Shown: one piece after another, positions 26,911-35,700 of the stretch | Layout of the letters: every line of letters begins with the position of its first letter | Position numbering within the stretch: the stretch's first letter is position 1 | From: Massilia sp. PAMC28688 | GTDB lineage: Bacteria; Pseudomonadota; Gammaproteobacteria; Burkholderiales; Burkholderiaceae_D | Direction of reading: 5' to 3' | Length of the DNA stretch: 64,000 bases | NCBI RefSeq assembly: GCF_019443445.1 | Contig: NZ_CP080378.1 | Span: 2,170,001 to 2,234,000, forward strand | Program-made: the position numbers and the translations under genes | Notes under the pieces: model-generated | Seen by the model: the letters and a program-made list of their open reading frames with translations, nothing else | What the model was told of the DNA's origin: nothing | Databases searched by the model: none

Positions 26911-29334
26911 ATGCCAACAGAAATTGAGATGACTGATAAAACTCCCCCAGCCGCCGGACAAACAAGTTCGGTACGTGTAAAGCTGCTCGATCCACTCGGC
27001 GCGAGCATCGCAGGATTGAAATACGAAATTCTCGACGGTAAGCGGATTGTCGCTAAAGGAATCACCGACGCGAAAGGTAATATCGCGGCGTTTGTATCGA
27101 ATGTGGGGACCGAACTGTCCCTGCAGGTCGAACGATTCGCCACCGAGGAGATGAAACACATAAAAACATTAGTCCCATGGGCTGAAGATTACCGGGTAAA
27201 ACTGGTGAGCGCCAAAATCAAGGCCACGACGGTCGTTCAGAATCATAAGGGTTCTCCTGGTCAATACCAGCGCAAGACCCATATCGTCAATAAAGGCGAT
27301 ACGCTCTCGGCCCTTGCTGACCGCTATCAGACAACCCCTATCGCCATTGCAAGAATCAACGGCATCCAGCTCAGCAGCATATTGCAGATCGGTCAGGTGC
27401 TGAAACTGCCGCCGCAGGGCGAACGAGGCCCCGTGACAAAGCCAGCGTCGGCGTCGTCCCCGACGCCTGCGCCGACCAAAATACCACCCGCTCCAGCGCA
27501 GACCGCACTGCCCCCAGCGCCGGCGGGGCCAGTGTCTACGCCACCCAGCGCAGTGGCCCGGCAGCAGAGCGACTATCCGACGCCGGAATTGAGCGAACGT
27601 GGATCGCCCGCGTCTGCACCCGCGCCAGTCGACCTTACTCCTGAAGACATTAAAGGCAAGACTTCCCTGACTCCTGAGGCTGCGTCCGATCCAGTGCAGG
27701 CATTGGAACCTCAATTGCCCAAGCAGATTCCGATTGTTAAGGAACTGCCCACCGAAAAAAGCGCGGACCGCGGTGAGAATGGAACGCCAAAAACCGTTCT
27801 CAAGCCTGTATGCGAGCAGCAGCATTGTTTAAAAGTGGGCGACAAGGGCCCTCTGGTTGAAGAGGTCAACATCCGCCTGCTAGGGTTCGGTGGCACCATT
27901 GAGGCGCCGGAAGAGTGGGACACCTTCACGAGTGCGACAGAAAAGGCGGTGCGGCAGTTTCAACGTGATTTTATGGGCGTCGCCGAAACTGGCCGCGTTT
28001 GCGGCGCAGTGCTGGCCAGCCTGGATGTGTTGCGTGACAAATACACGTTTCCATGGGACCCGCTGAAGTGCCCATGCGGTACCTGCGGCGGGTTCGGACA
28101 GGGGCGCATGAGTTCGCAAGGGTTTGCAATACCCAAGCTGAACGGTGCCATCAAACAAGGTGTCGAATACCCCGGCTTTCACCGAGGCCTGTTTTACGCC
28201 ATGAAAGCGGCGCTGTTTTATACCCATAAAACAGACGCCACTTACAAGTACGCTTTTTCCGCGATCACGTCTGGCTATCGTTGCTGGAAGCGGAATATGC
28301 AGAAGAACCGTCCCTCAACTAATCATATGGGCAATGCTGTCGATATGGTATTCAATAAGGGGGCCGGTACCGGCGTGGTGCGGGATGGCGCGTTAGAGAC
28401 AATGCGCAAAAGAATCTTCATTGATCGAATGGGCGCGCAGCTGCGCTGGCCGGATCCAAACAAGATTTCACTGGAAGACACCGGCGACGGCGCCGATTCT
28501 TGGGTTCACATGGATGTGCGTGAATTTAACGCGCGCTACAAAAAATCGCACCACTTTGCAAAACACCCAGATCTTGCGAAAGGCAAGACCATTGTGGAAA
28601 TTGCGCGTGATGCTGGTCATCTCGGCTTGATCAATTGTGGCGGGCTGATGCCGCCCACCAAGCCCGCTACGGCGCCGGTCGGTGAGGTTGGCGTGTCGAA
28701 AAGCAGCGAAGCGAAGGCTCCGGCACTTACCGCACCCGCTCCCAAGGCACCCGCGCCGACGGCGTCAGCAGCGAAGCCAAAGGCGAATGAACCCGATGGG
28801 AAGTACCGGGTGATCACCGCCGAAATTGGCCAGCGAAAGCCGGCCAAGTCGCTTCAGGTATCCGAGCACGGGCTCTTGTTCATCGCCGAGTGGGAAGGCG
28901 GCAAAAAAACGCCTTATCCCGACAGTAAGAAATATTGCACGATTGGCGTAGGGCATTTGATTGATGGGCACCAGACGTGCGAAGCTCTGGCTGAGAAGAA
29001 AAGCCCAAAATATATGAAGATGAAAAACGGCATTAGCGAGCAGCAGATGATGGCCCTGTTCAAGCAAGACGTAGAGCGAATCCGGGCCCAGGCGATCGTT
29101 TCGATTCAAAAGCCCGTCTTCCAGCACGAGTTTGACGCTCTGATCAGCCTGGCCTTCAACTGTGGTAGTTTAGTAAAGTTCAAGAAACTTCTTGGCCATC
29201 TGAATACAGAAAACTATACCGGTTGTTGCAAGGAGTTTGAAGACATCACGGATGGCGGCGACAAGGGACTTGTTAAGCGCCGTAAGTCCGAGATGAAGTT
29301 ATTCCTAACCGCAGTTTATGATGCAAGACACTAG
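26911..29334 (+). CDS. T6SS peptidoglycan-hydrolase effector: LysM, PG-binding, M15 peptidase and GH24 lysozyme
   Basis: 807 residues. Order: an N-terminal beta domain (~18-110) that may bind VgrG; LysM (~122-166); a Pro/Ala-rich linker; a peptidoglycan-binding domain (~306-372); an M15-type zinc peptidase domain (~400-545) with His472 and Asp478 in NHMGNAVDMVF and His533 in SWVHMD; a second linker; and a GH24 lysozyme (~650-805). The GH24 residues Glu662, Asp671 and Thr677 have the same 9- and 6-residue spacing as Glu11, Asp20 and Thr26 of T4 lysozyme. It should cut both glycan strands and peptide stems in the target periplasm. It has no signal peptide, consistent with T6SS delivery. Confidence 0.88.
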   Translation: MPTEIEMTDKTPPAAGQTSSVRVKLLDPLGASIAGLKYEILDGKRIVAKGITDAKGNIAAFVSNVGTELSLQVERFATEEMKHIKTLVPWAEDYRVKLVSAKIKATTVVQNHKGSPGQYQRKTHIVNKGDTLSALADRYQTTPIAIARINGIQLSSILQIGQVLKLPPQGERGPVTKPASASSPTPAPTKIPPAPAQTALPPAPAGPVSTPPSAVARQQSDYPTPELSERGSPASAPAPVDLTPEDIKGKTSLTPEAASDPVQALEPQLPKQIPIVKELPTEKSADRGENGTPKTVLKPVCEQQHCLKVGDKGPLVEEVNIRLLGFGGTIEAPEEWDTFTSATEKAVRQFQRDFMGVAETGRVCGAVLASLDVLRDKYTFPWDPLKCPCGTCGGFGQGRMSSQGFAIPKLNGAIKQGVEYPGFHRGLFYAMKAALFYTHKTDATYKYAFSAITSGYRCWKRNMQKNRPSTNHMGNAVDMVFNKGAGTGVVRDGALETMRKRIFIDRMGAQLRWPDPNKISLEDTGDGADSWVHMDVREFNARYKKSHHFAKHPDLAKGKTIVEIARDAGHLGLINCGGLMPPTKPATAPVGEVGVSKSSEAKAPALTAPAPKAPAPTASAAKPKANEPDGKYRVITAEIGQRKPAKSLQVSEHGLLFIAEWEGGKKTPYPDSKKYCTIGVGHLIDGHQTCEALAEKKSPKYMKMKNGISEQQMMALFKQDVERIRAQAIVSIQKPVFQHEFDALISLAFNCGSLVKFKKLLGHLNTENYTGCCKEFEDITDGGDKGLVKRRKSEMKLFLTAVYDARH

Positions 29335-29342
29335 GATTGAAT

Positions 29343-30368
29343 ATGATTTCTTTTAAAAATTTAATGGTACTAGCCGCATGTGTCGCGCCATTGTGGACAA
29401 TAGCTGCCGAACCGGAAGGAACGTGGAAATTTGATACGTCAGCTACGTTCAAGATCGATTTCAAAGCGGGAGAACCCGACGTCAAGACGATCATCTTTCA
29501 AGCGCCAGGCGCGGTGCTAAATGGAAACTGCCGGGTGCGCATCAGGAACAATGAGTTCGCCTTCGATGAGGTATTTCAGCCACTAATGAAGCAAGGGGTA
29601 ACTTCGGCCCAGCTCGAGAAATTTCTGAAGCAGAAATTCAACTTCACGCTGGCCAACAAATCCCAGATATATCAGGTCGTTGGAAGTGCGCCTGAATGTG
29701 CACATCCGGTCAGCGAGTTTTTTATCGAGGGCAATCAACTGCTCGTTCCTGTAGGCGGGAATTTCTTCTACCGTTACCTGAAGACGCCTTCCTCATCGGG
29801 CAAGCCCGCCGTGGCTGGTGAAATGACGGCCGTTACGTCGGGCGTGGCCGGGGGGGCCGTAACTGCCGAGCTTGTGGCACTCAAGCTATCGCGTATCCCT
29901 TTTAGTTATGAAGCGTATTACAATGATTGCGCCCGCAGGCTGCAGGTGAAAGCCGGCGCCTTGAAAGCGGCTGAGAAATGCGCACCCGCATACTTCCCGT
30001 ATGTTGCCGCGCCTGGTACGAAGAGCGCGCTGCAAAAGTTAATCGGTAACCATGACTTCAGCAAGACCGGCGGCGAATACGCGGTCGGGTATGGAATGCC
30101 ATTCAAATTCAAGCGCACCCCAACGTTTGTCGTGTTGCCTCCGCATAAAGGGGTCTACGTTATCCGTGTCGATGACCTTGAACCCATCAAGGACGAGGAA
30201 CGTGACCGGTTCTCAGGGGCCTTCATCAGCGTCAAGGATGGCGAAATTGTTGACCAGCTCGACACGGGCTGCACCTTCAACGCAGAGTATGTATGCGCTA
30301 GTGCCGACGGGACGAAGCGTGCACGGTTGTCCGAATCGGGGAAATTTGTTGAGCGCCAAGCTCGCTAA
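29343..30368 (+). CDS. exported protein downstream of the lysozyme effector, candidate immunity or accessory
   Basis: 341 residues from the ATG at 29343. A signal peptide ends near WTIAAEPEG (residue ~19). The mature part opens GTWKFDTSATFKIDF, lipocalin-like in feel, and contains six or more Cys that could pair in the periplasm. I recognise no named family. It starts 8 bp after the stop of the peptidoglycan-hydrolase effector, so the two are probably co-transcribed. A periplasmic product next to a periplasm-acting effector suggests an immunity role; this is inference, and the XAC2610-like gene at 23179 is a competing candidate. Confidence 0.6.
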   Translation: MISFKNLMVLAACVAPLWTIAAEPEGTWKFDTSATFKIDFKAGEPDVKTIIFQAPGAVLNGNCRVRIRNNEFAFDEVFQPLMKQGVTSAQLEKFLKQKFNFTLANKSQIYQVVGSAPECAHPVSEFFIEGNQLLVPVGGNFFYRYLKTPSSSGKPAVAGEMTAVTSGVAGGAVTAELVALKLSRIPFSYEAYYNDCARRLQVKAGALKAAEKCAPAYFPYVAAPGTKSALQKLIGNHDFSKTGGEYAVGYGMPFKFKRTPTFVVLPPHKGVYVIRVDDLEPIKDEERDRFSGAFISVKDGEIVDQLDTGCTFNAEYVCASADGTKRARLSESGKFVERQAR

Positions 30369-30819
30369 CTGCAGGCGCATCTGGTCAGGTATCTATACCA
30401 TACCCTCGGCCCGGTTAATTGATTTCAGAGCAGGCATCGGGTTGACTAGCGAAAGGGGGACGAGAGCGCGTGAGGACGCCCTAGTCTGCGATGCTCGATC
30501 GGTCGCTCCGCTGGTCACTGCCCGGGTTCCGGGGATTCGTTGGCAATGGGATACAGGAAACACAGTGGCTCGGGCTTTTGTCTGAAAGCGGCGGCACAGG
30601 TTTATGGTGCGCGCCATGGCACGGTCGCGCTTTTTGCAACTTGCAAATCCGGGCAACTTCATTGTCAATCATCAGTACTCGGCCGCATCGAACGGTTTCG
30701 ACACGCGTTGTGTCACTTATGCCTATTGGCTGGCAACATTGTCGGAAACCATGTTCCCCTCGGCGGTAACAGGCAGTACGGTCGAATTTCCCGAAGGTTA
30801 CATACATAGGAGAGCCTGA
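30369..30819. other. 450-bp region without a recognisable gene
   Basis: Short open frames exist on both strands, but none has a ribosome site, a family pattern or the codon use of its neighbours. The last 15 bases hold the AGGAG site of the next gene. Length and lack of content suggest decayed DNA within the T6SS island. Confidence 0.4.
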
Positions 30820-31359
30820 ATGCAGCGAATCACCTTTTTGACCTTTCTTTTTATTAGCGCAGTGGCTGAAGCTTGTCCCAGCGCGCATGGTCGAACTGTG
30901 GCAGTCATGGCAGTGCCTAACGTGCGTGAAGCGCAGCTAGCATGCCACGTCAGGATCCACTTGGTCGGAGAGCAATGCGGAGATGCAAGCTGTGTCCTGA
31001 AGCCGGTAAAACATAACAAGCAGGAGCCCACGAAGGTAACGTTCTCCTGCATTCCGTTACTCGACCAGTCTGGATTCGAGAACCCAAGCTCCGAAATGAA
31101 AGTTACGTCTATAAAGTACCGGTCTGGAAATGGGCACTTAGGGGTAATAGACTACGCGCACGCTGACGGCGACAAGCCAGCGCAGGACATCCTATTTTGC
31201 TTGAATGGGACGGTCAATCGTTTGTGCGGAAATGCCAGAGTGGACAAAGTAAAGGGTAAGCAGCCACCGGAGGTAAAGCAGATACAGGAGCTGATCAAGC
31301 GGATTGACTTTACAGGCAATCCAGCCTCCGAGCCGAAATCTCGCTTAAGCGACATGTAG
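30820..31359 (+). CDS. small exported Cys-containing protein, function unknown
   Basis: 179 residues. The start has an AGGAG ribosome site six bases upstream (30809). A signal peptide ends near ISAVAEACPS (~18). The mature protein has Cys residues in spaced pairs (near QLACHV, GEQCGDASC, TFSCIPL, ILFCLNG and RLCGNAR) suggesting disulfides in the periplasm. I recognise no family. It is the last plus-strand gene of the T6SS island and, like the previous gene, could be an orphan immunity protein, but only its location points that way. Confidence 0.55.
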   Translation: MQRITFLTFLFISAVAEACPSAHGRTVAVMAVPNVREAQLACHVRIHLVGEQCGDASCVLKPVKHNKQEPTKVTFSCIPLLDQSGFENPSSEMKVTSIKYRSGNGHLGVIDYAHADGDKPAQDILFCLNGTVNRLCGNARVDKVKGKQPPEVKQIQELIKRIDFTGNPASEPKSRLSDM

Positions 31360-31451
31360 AAGAGAAGCATTGAAGGCGGATTCGTCCCCAATCTCAATCC
31401 ATGAGAGCACATATGGCGAAGCCGGCATTCAAGTCAGAGGGGCCTTAACTC

Positions 31452-33995
31452 ATGGAAGCAGCGACTGCCCAGGCATTCGGTCTTAACGATGAGGAAGCGC
31501 GTCGACGGTTTGAGCAGGAGGGCCCAAACGAGCTTCCTGCATCAAAGGATCGCGGCGTGCTGCATCTGCTGCGCGATGTGGCCACGGAACCGATGTTCCT
31601 GTTACTGGTTTCCTGTGGCGGGATATATATGATCCTGGGCGACGTGCACGAGGCCCTGATGCTGCTTGGCTTCGTACTTGTCGTGATGAGCATCACGTTC
31701 TTTCAGGGACGTCGCACGGAAAGGTCGCTCGACGCGCTGCGCGACCTGTCCAGTCCGCGCGCCTTGGTCGTGCGAAGCGGTGAGCCGCACAGGATTGCAG
31801 GTCGCGAACTGGTTCGTGGCGACATTGTCCTGTTGGCGGAAGGCGACCGTGTGCCAGCCGACATTCGCTTGGTCGAATCGTCGAATTTGATGGTGGACGA
31901 ATCGATGCTAACTGGAGAATCTGCACCGGCGTTGAAACGTTCGGCTCCGGGACAAGAAATCTTGGCCGTGACGCCAGGCATTGAAGATGCTTCATACGTG
32001 TTCTCCGGCACCTTGGTGACACAGGGAACGGCTCGTGGTGAGGTTGTGGCGACTGGGGCGCGCAGTGCTCTCGGGAAGATTGGCATGTCGCTCGCCGCGC
32101 TCGGTAGCGAACCTACGCCAATCGAAAGCGAAACGCGCCGCATTGTAAAAAGAGTCGCCCTGTTTGGATTGGCGTTGGCTACCCTGCTGGCGCTCGGCTA
32201 CGGCCTGGTGCGAGGGGATTGGCTGCATGCCGCGCTCGCTGGGTTGACCCTTGCCATGGCAATTATTCCAGAGGAGCTCTCCGTTATCTTGACGCTTTTC
32301 CTGGGCCTCGGCGCCTGGCGTCTGTCCCGCAACAACGTGTTGGCGAGGAATATTGCAGCGGTTGAACTCCTGGGGGCCACAACGGTTCTGTGTGTGGACA
32401 AGACAGGAACGTTGACCACCAATCGCATGGTCCTCAGGAAGCTCTGTTGCGCAGATTTGAATTACGACGTAGCGGACGCGAAGAATGACGACGCTTCCTT
32501 CCCGGAAGCCTTCCACAGCTTGCTCGAATATGCGGTCCTGGCGAGTCACCGGCGCGCATTCGACCCGATGGAGACCGCCATCGCCGAGGGTGGAAAAAAG
32601 CTGCTCGCCGGAACCGAACACCTGCATCAAGATTGGACGTTGGTGAATGACTACCCTTTGTCACGGACCATGCTGGCAATGTCCCGGGTGTGGCAATCAC
32701 CCGACATGAGCGAGCGGATGATTGCAGCCAAGGGGGCGCCGGAAGCCATCATCGACCTGTGCCATATAGACGCAGAGCAAGGCGCGGACATCACCCGGCA
32801 GGGAGCCCGCATGGCGGCGAGCGGGTTGCGCGTCCTGGGCGTGGCAAAGGCAGTTTTTTCCGCCACGAGCCTACCAGGGAATCAGCATGATTTCGATTTC
32901 CAGTTCCTTGGACTGGTGGCGTTGGAAGACCCCGTGCGTGCCGATGTGCCTGCCGCCATTGCCGAATGCCACGCAGCTGGTATCCGCGTTGTGATGATTA
33001 CTGGCGACCATCCAGCTACCGCAACGTCCATTGCGCGGCAAGCAGGGCTAACGGTGAACGGGAACATCATGACCGGCGCGGAACTGGCCGCTATGAGTGA
33101 TGAAGCCCTTGCGATGCAGCTACCGGGCACCGACATTTTCTGTCGGGTGCAACCCGAGCACAAGCTGCGGCTTGTGCAGGCATTTCGCGCGCAGGGTGAA
33201 GTGGTGGCGATGACGGGCGACGGCGTCAATGATGCGCCGGCTCTGAAAGCAGCGCATATCGGCGTGGCCATGGGCGCGCGCGGCACCGACGTGGCGCGCG
33301 AAGCGGCCAGCTTGGTCCTGCTCAATGACGACTTCTCGTCGCTTGTGACCGCAGTGCGCTATGGCCGGCGCATATTTGCCAACCTGCGCAAGGCCATTGT
33401 TTTCGTCGTCGCGGCCCATGTTCCAATTGTTGGTCTGTCCATCGTCCCTGTCCTTTTTGGCTGGCCGATGGTGCTGATGCCAGCCCACATTCTTTTTCTG
33501 CAGCTAATTATCGACCCGAGCTGCTCCATGGTGTTCGAGGCGGAGGAGCTGGAGCCGAACGCGATGAAGGCCAGGCCCCGCGCTCCGGAAGCGCATCTTT
33601 TCGATGGTGCTGTTTTGGTTCGCGGCTTGTGGCAAGGCGCCGGTCTGTTCGGTGTGCTGTTAGGCGTCTATGTATGGTGCCGAAGCGAAACCGGCTCGGA
33701 CGACATCGCACGTGCCATGGCGTTCATCGTCCTGGTGTTGTCCAACATTGCACTGATTTACGTAAACCGCACTTGGAATACAGCCTCGTGGCGCGGTACA
33801 CAAGGCGTAAATCGTTATTTCGGCGGGATGGGGTTGTTTACGGTGGCGTTGCTGACGGCCGTGTTTGTGGTTCCCGGAGCAGCACGGCTGTTTGCGTTCA
33901 TACTTCCGCCAACACCGATGCTGTTCATGGCGGTTGGCGCGGCATTGCTCAGCATGCTTTGGTTTGAAGTCGTCAAGTGGCGTTATCGCCGCTGA
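31452..33995 (+). CDS. cation-translocating P-type ATPase (P2A/Ca2+-like)
   Basis: 847 residues. An N-terminal cation-ATPase domain (NDEEARRRFEQEGPNELP) is followed by the actuator motif LTGES (153-157), the membrane motif IIPEEL (271-276), the phosphorylation site DKTGT (316-320) and the hinge MTGDGVNDAPALK (~587). Around ten membrane helices are distributed as in P2 ATPases. Family features suit a calcium or other divalent or monovalent cation exporter. The M4 site reads PEEL rather than the PEGL common in Ca2+ pumps, so the ion is uncertain. It is probably monocistronic and lies between the T6SS island and the defence-like operon. Confidence 0.9.
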   Translation: MEAATAQAFGLNDEEARRRFEQEGPNELPASKDRGVLHLLRDVATEPMFLLLVSCGGIYMILGDVHEALMLLGFVLVVMSITFFQGRRTERSLDALRDLSSPRALVVRSGEPHRIAGRELVRGDIVLLAEGDRVPADIRLVESSNLMVDESMLTGESAPALKRSAPGQEILAVTPGIEDASYVFSGTLVTQGTARGEVVATGARSALGKIGMSLAALGSEPTPIESETRRIVKRVALFGLALATLLALGYGLVRGDWLHAALAGLTLAMAIIPEELSVILTLFLGLGAWRLSRNNVLARNIAAVELLGATTVLCVDKTGTLTTNRMVLRKLCCADLNYDVADAKNDDASFPEAFHSLLEYAVLASHRRAFDPMETAIAEGGKKLLAGTEHLHQDWTLVNDYPLSRTMLAMSRVWQSPDMSERMIAAKGAPEAIIDLCHIDAEQGADITRQGARMAASGLRVLGVAKAVFSATSLPGNQHDFDFQFLGLVALEDPVRADVPAAIAECHAAGIRVVMITGDHPATATSIARQAGLTVNGNIMTGAELAAMSDEALAMQLPGTDIFCRVQPEHKLRLVQAFRAQGEVVAMTGDGVNDAPALKAAHIGVAMGARGTDVAREAASLVLLNDDFSSLVTAVRYGRRIFANLRKAIVFVVAAHVPIVGLSIVPVLFGWPMVLMPAHILFLQLIIDPSCSMVFEAEELEPNAMKARPRAPEAHLFDGAVLVRGLWQGAGLFGVLLGVYVWCRSETGSDDIARAMAFIVLVLSNIALIYVNRTWNTASWRGTQGVNRYFGGMGLFTVALLTAVFVVPGAARLFAFILPPTPMLFMAVGAALLSMLWFEVVKWRYRR

Positions 33996-34085
33996 TGCAT
34001 GGATGCTTCAGGCCGCACGCCAATCCTACAGGCCGTTCGTTCTGTCCCACATGGCCCTGCGGCCGGGTGGCCACCGCCGCGGCCG

Positions 34086-34187
34086 TGTCGAGATGTCGGC
34101 ACTGACCCTGTTGATTCCATGTCGAGATGTCGGCACTGACCCTGTTGATTCCATGTCGAGATGTCGGCACTGACCCTGTTGATTCCA
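34086..34187. repeat. three tandem copies of a 34-bp repeat
   Basis: Three uninterrupted, identical 34-bp units begin at 34086, 34120 and 34154 (each opens TGTCGAGATGTCGGCACTGA). No spacers separate them, so this is not a CRISPR array. They lie 90 bp after the P-type ATPase, at the left edge of the low-GC five-gene operon, and may mark an insertion boundary or a mobile-element end. The rest of the 33996-34357 gap holds only the promoter candidate listed next. Confidence 0.9.
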
Positions 34188-34293
34188 GACTAGGGGAACG
34201 AACATCGCGGTGTCTCCACATCCGATGAGCTTGCGCGACGTAGGGATGATGAGTGAGTGCTAGCGATGGCTCATGCATTTTGTACCTCTGATG

Positions 34294-34321
34294 TCCTACG
34301 TCCGGTTAGGATCAGTATAAT
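34294..34321 (+). promoter_or_regulatory. candidate promoter and operator of the five-gene defence-like operon
   Basis: A consensus -10 (TATAAT, 34316-34321) lies 36 bp before the methyltransferase start, with no good -35 at the usual spacing. Just upstream an interrupted palindrome (TCCTA at 34294-34298, TAGGA at 34307-34311) occupies the -35 region, as expected for an operator of a regulated or activator-dependent promoter. No controller-protein gene is present. Confidence 0.4.
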
Positions 34322-34357
34322 GTTGCTCTACAAACGCACCTAAAAAGACAACAAGCT

Positions 34358-35242
34358 ATGCCTGCTGCAACACCAGTCGCGACCTCGCAAGTTATCCCCT
34401 TCCCTCGAACCGGCGAGCCGCAAGCTGTGATCGAGTGCGAAGACAATCTTACGTTCATGCGCAAGCTCAAGTCTGAGAGTATGCAACTGATTGTCACCTC
34501 GCCGCCATACAATATTGGCAAGGAATATGAGCGGCGGACCTCGAATGAAATTTACATCGAGCAGCAGGCGGCGGCGATTGCAGAAGCCGTTCGTTTGCTG
34601 CATCCTAAAGGCTCGATCTGTTGGCAAGTCGGCAACGGAATCGATAACGGCGAGATTTTTCCTCTTGATATCCTGCTTTACCCAATTTTCAAAAATCATG
34701 GGTTGAAGCTGCGCAATAGGATCGTTTGGACTTTCGGACATGGACTCCATTGCCAGAAGCGCCTCTCTGGCCGCCACGAAACCATTCTTTGGTTCACAAA
34801 GTCCGATGACTACACCTTCAATCTTGACCCGATAAGAGTCCCGTCTAAATACCCCGACAAAAAGCATTTTAAAGGGCCGAAGAAAGGCGAGATGTCTGGC
34901 AACCCGCTGGGGAAGAACCCTTCAGACGTATGGGATATTCCGAACGTCAAGTCCAACCACGTGGAGAAAACTGATCATCCATGCCAATTTCCGGTCGGTT
35001 TAGTGGAACGATTGGTGCTCGCTCTGACGAACAAAGGCGAGTCCGTACTTGATCCGTATTTAGGCGTAGGTACCTCCGCAATAGCGGCGCTAAAGAATGG
35101 ACGGAACGCTTACGGCTGCGATGTTGTAAGCGATTATGTCGACATCGCTCAACAACGCATCGAAGACCTTCGAAACGGCCAGTTACGCGTCAGGCCTATG
35201 AACAAGCCGATTTATGAACCACCGTTTAAGGACGAAGAATGA
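34358..35242 (+). CDS. beta-type DNA methyltransferase, SPPY motif (probable N4-cytosine)
   Basis: 294 residues. The catalytic motif SPPYN (48-52) precedes the AdoMet-binding motif DPYLGVGTS (232-240), the order of beta-class amino-methyltransferases. SPPY is common in N4-cytosine enzymes, including those partnered with BamHI- and BglII-type nucleases. The segment between (~140-205) is the probable target-recognition region. It is the first gene of the five-gene operon; its stop overlaps the next start in an ATGA. It should protect self DNA at a specific site. Recognition sequence and modified base are not readable from sequence alone; N6-adenine is the alternative. Confidence 0.85.
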   Translation: MPAATPVATSQVIPFPRTGEPQAVIECEDNLTFMRKLKSESMQLIVTSPPYNIGKEYERRTSNEIYIEQQAAAIAEAVRLLHPKGSICWQVGNGIDNGEIFPLDILLYPIFKNHGLKLRNRIVWTFGHGLHCQKRLSGRHETILWFTKSDDYTFNLDPIRVPSKYPDKKHFKGPKKGEMSGNPLGKNPSDVWDIPNVKSNHVEKTDHPCQFPVGLVERLVLALTNKGESVLDPYLGVGTSAIAALKNGRNAYGCDVVSDYVDIAQQRIEDLRNGQLRVRPMNKPIYEPPFKDEE

Positions 35243-35700
35243 AATTTGCTGGGGCATACTCTCTCCACAACGGTCAAGCCGAGTGGGAAAAGCGCGAGCT
35301 GAGTGATTGGCTGACCGACCTATTTGAAGCGCCAGGCATTACAATCGGCAGTGGCTGTACCGGTCGTATCCGCTCTCATATCGCGGACGAACTTTCAGCA
35401 GGGGGATGGTCCCACAACGTCAGGATCGATCCACACTACGACTTGACAGTAACTGGCCGATTCCGCGACCTAGCTTTCCAGATTCAGACGGGGAATATCA
35501 GCAGGGCGATCTACGACTTGATGAAACTGCAGTATCTTTATCAGCAGGGGAAGATTGAGGCGGCCGCCTTAGCGGTCCCGACCAAAGCCGCCGGGAATTT
35601 AATTGCATCTAACGTCGCAAGCGTCGAAAGGGTATGGGGTGAGGTTCAGCTGTTCGACCGGATCATCACCTTCCCGCTTCTGATCGTTGGTTTCGAATGA
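35239..35700 (+). CDS. BglII/BstYI-like restriction endonuclease homologue with altered catalytic residue
   Basis: 153 residues, shorter than BglII (223). The core reads YDLTVTGRFRDLAFQIQTGN (Asp68, Asp77, Gln81, Gln83), then IYDLMKLQYLYQQGKIEAAA and LAVPTK, which parallels the BglII/BstYI core where a conserved E-x-Q follows an active-site Asp. Here the expected Glu is Gln81, giving Q-x-Q. The protein may therefore bind the methyltransferase's site without cutting, or cut by a modified mechanism. It overlaps its neighbours on both sides by 4 bp. The BglII relation is from remembered family patterns and is moderate; D68/D77 alignment is uncertain. Confidence 0.65.
   Translation: MKFAGAYSLHNGQAEWEKRELSDWLTDLFEAPGITIGSGCTGRIRSHIADELSAGGWSHNVRIDPHYDLTVTGRFRDLAFQIQTGNISRAIYDLMKLQYLYQQGKIEAAALAVPTKAAGNLIASNVASVERVWGEVQLFDRIITFPLLIVGFE

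Noticed and set aside
30481..30888. 135-codon open frame on the minus strand in the gap after 30368
   Set aside because: It overlaps the start of the well-supported exported gene at 30820 and has a Cys/His/Arg-rich, non-protein-like translation.
34086..34187. CRISPR array
   Set aside because: Repeats abut with no spacers and no cas genes are present; this is a simple tandem repeat.
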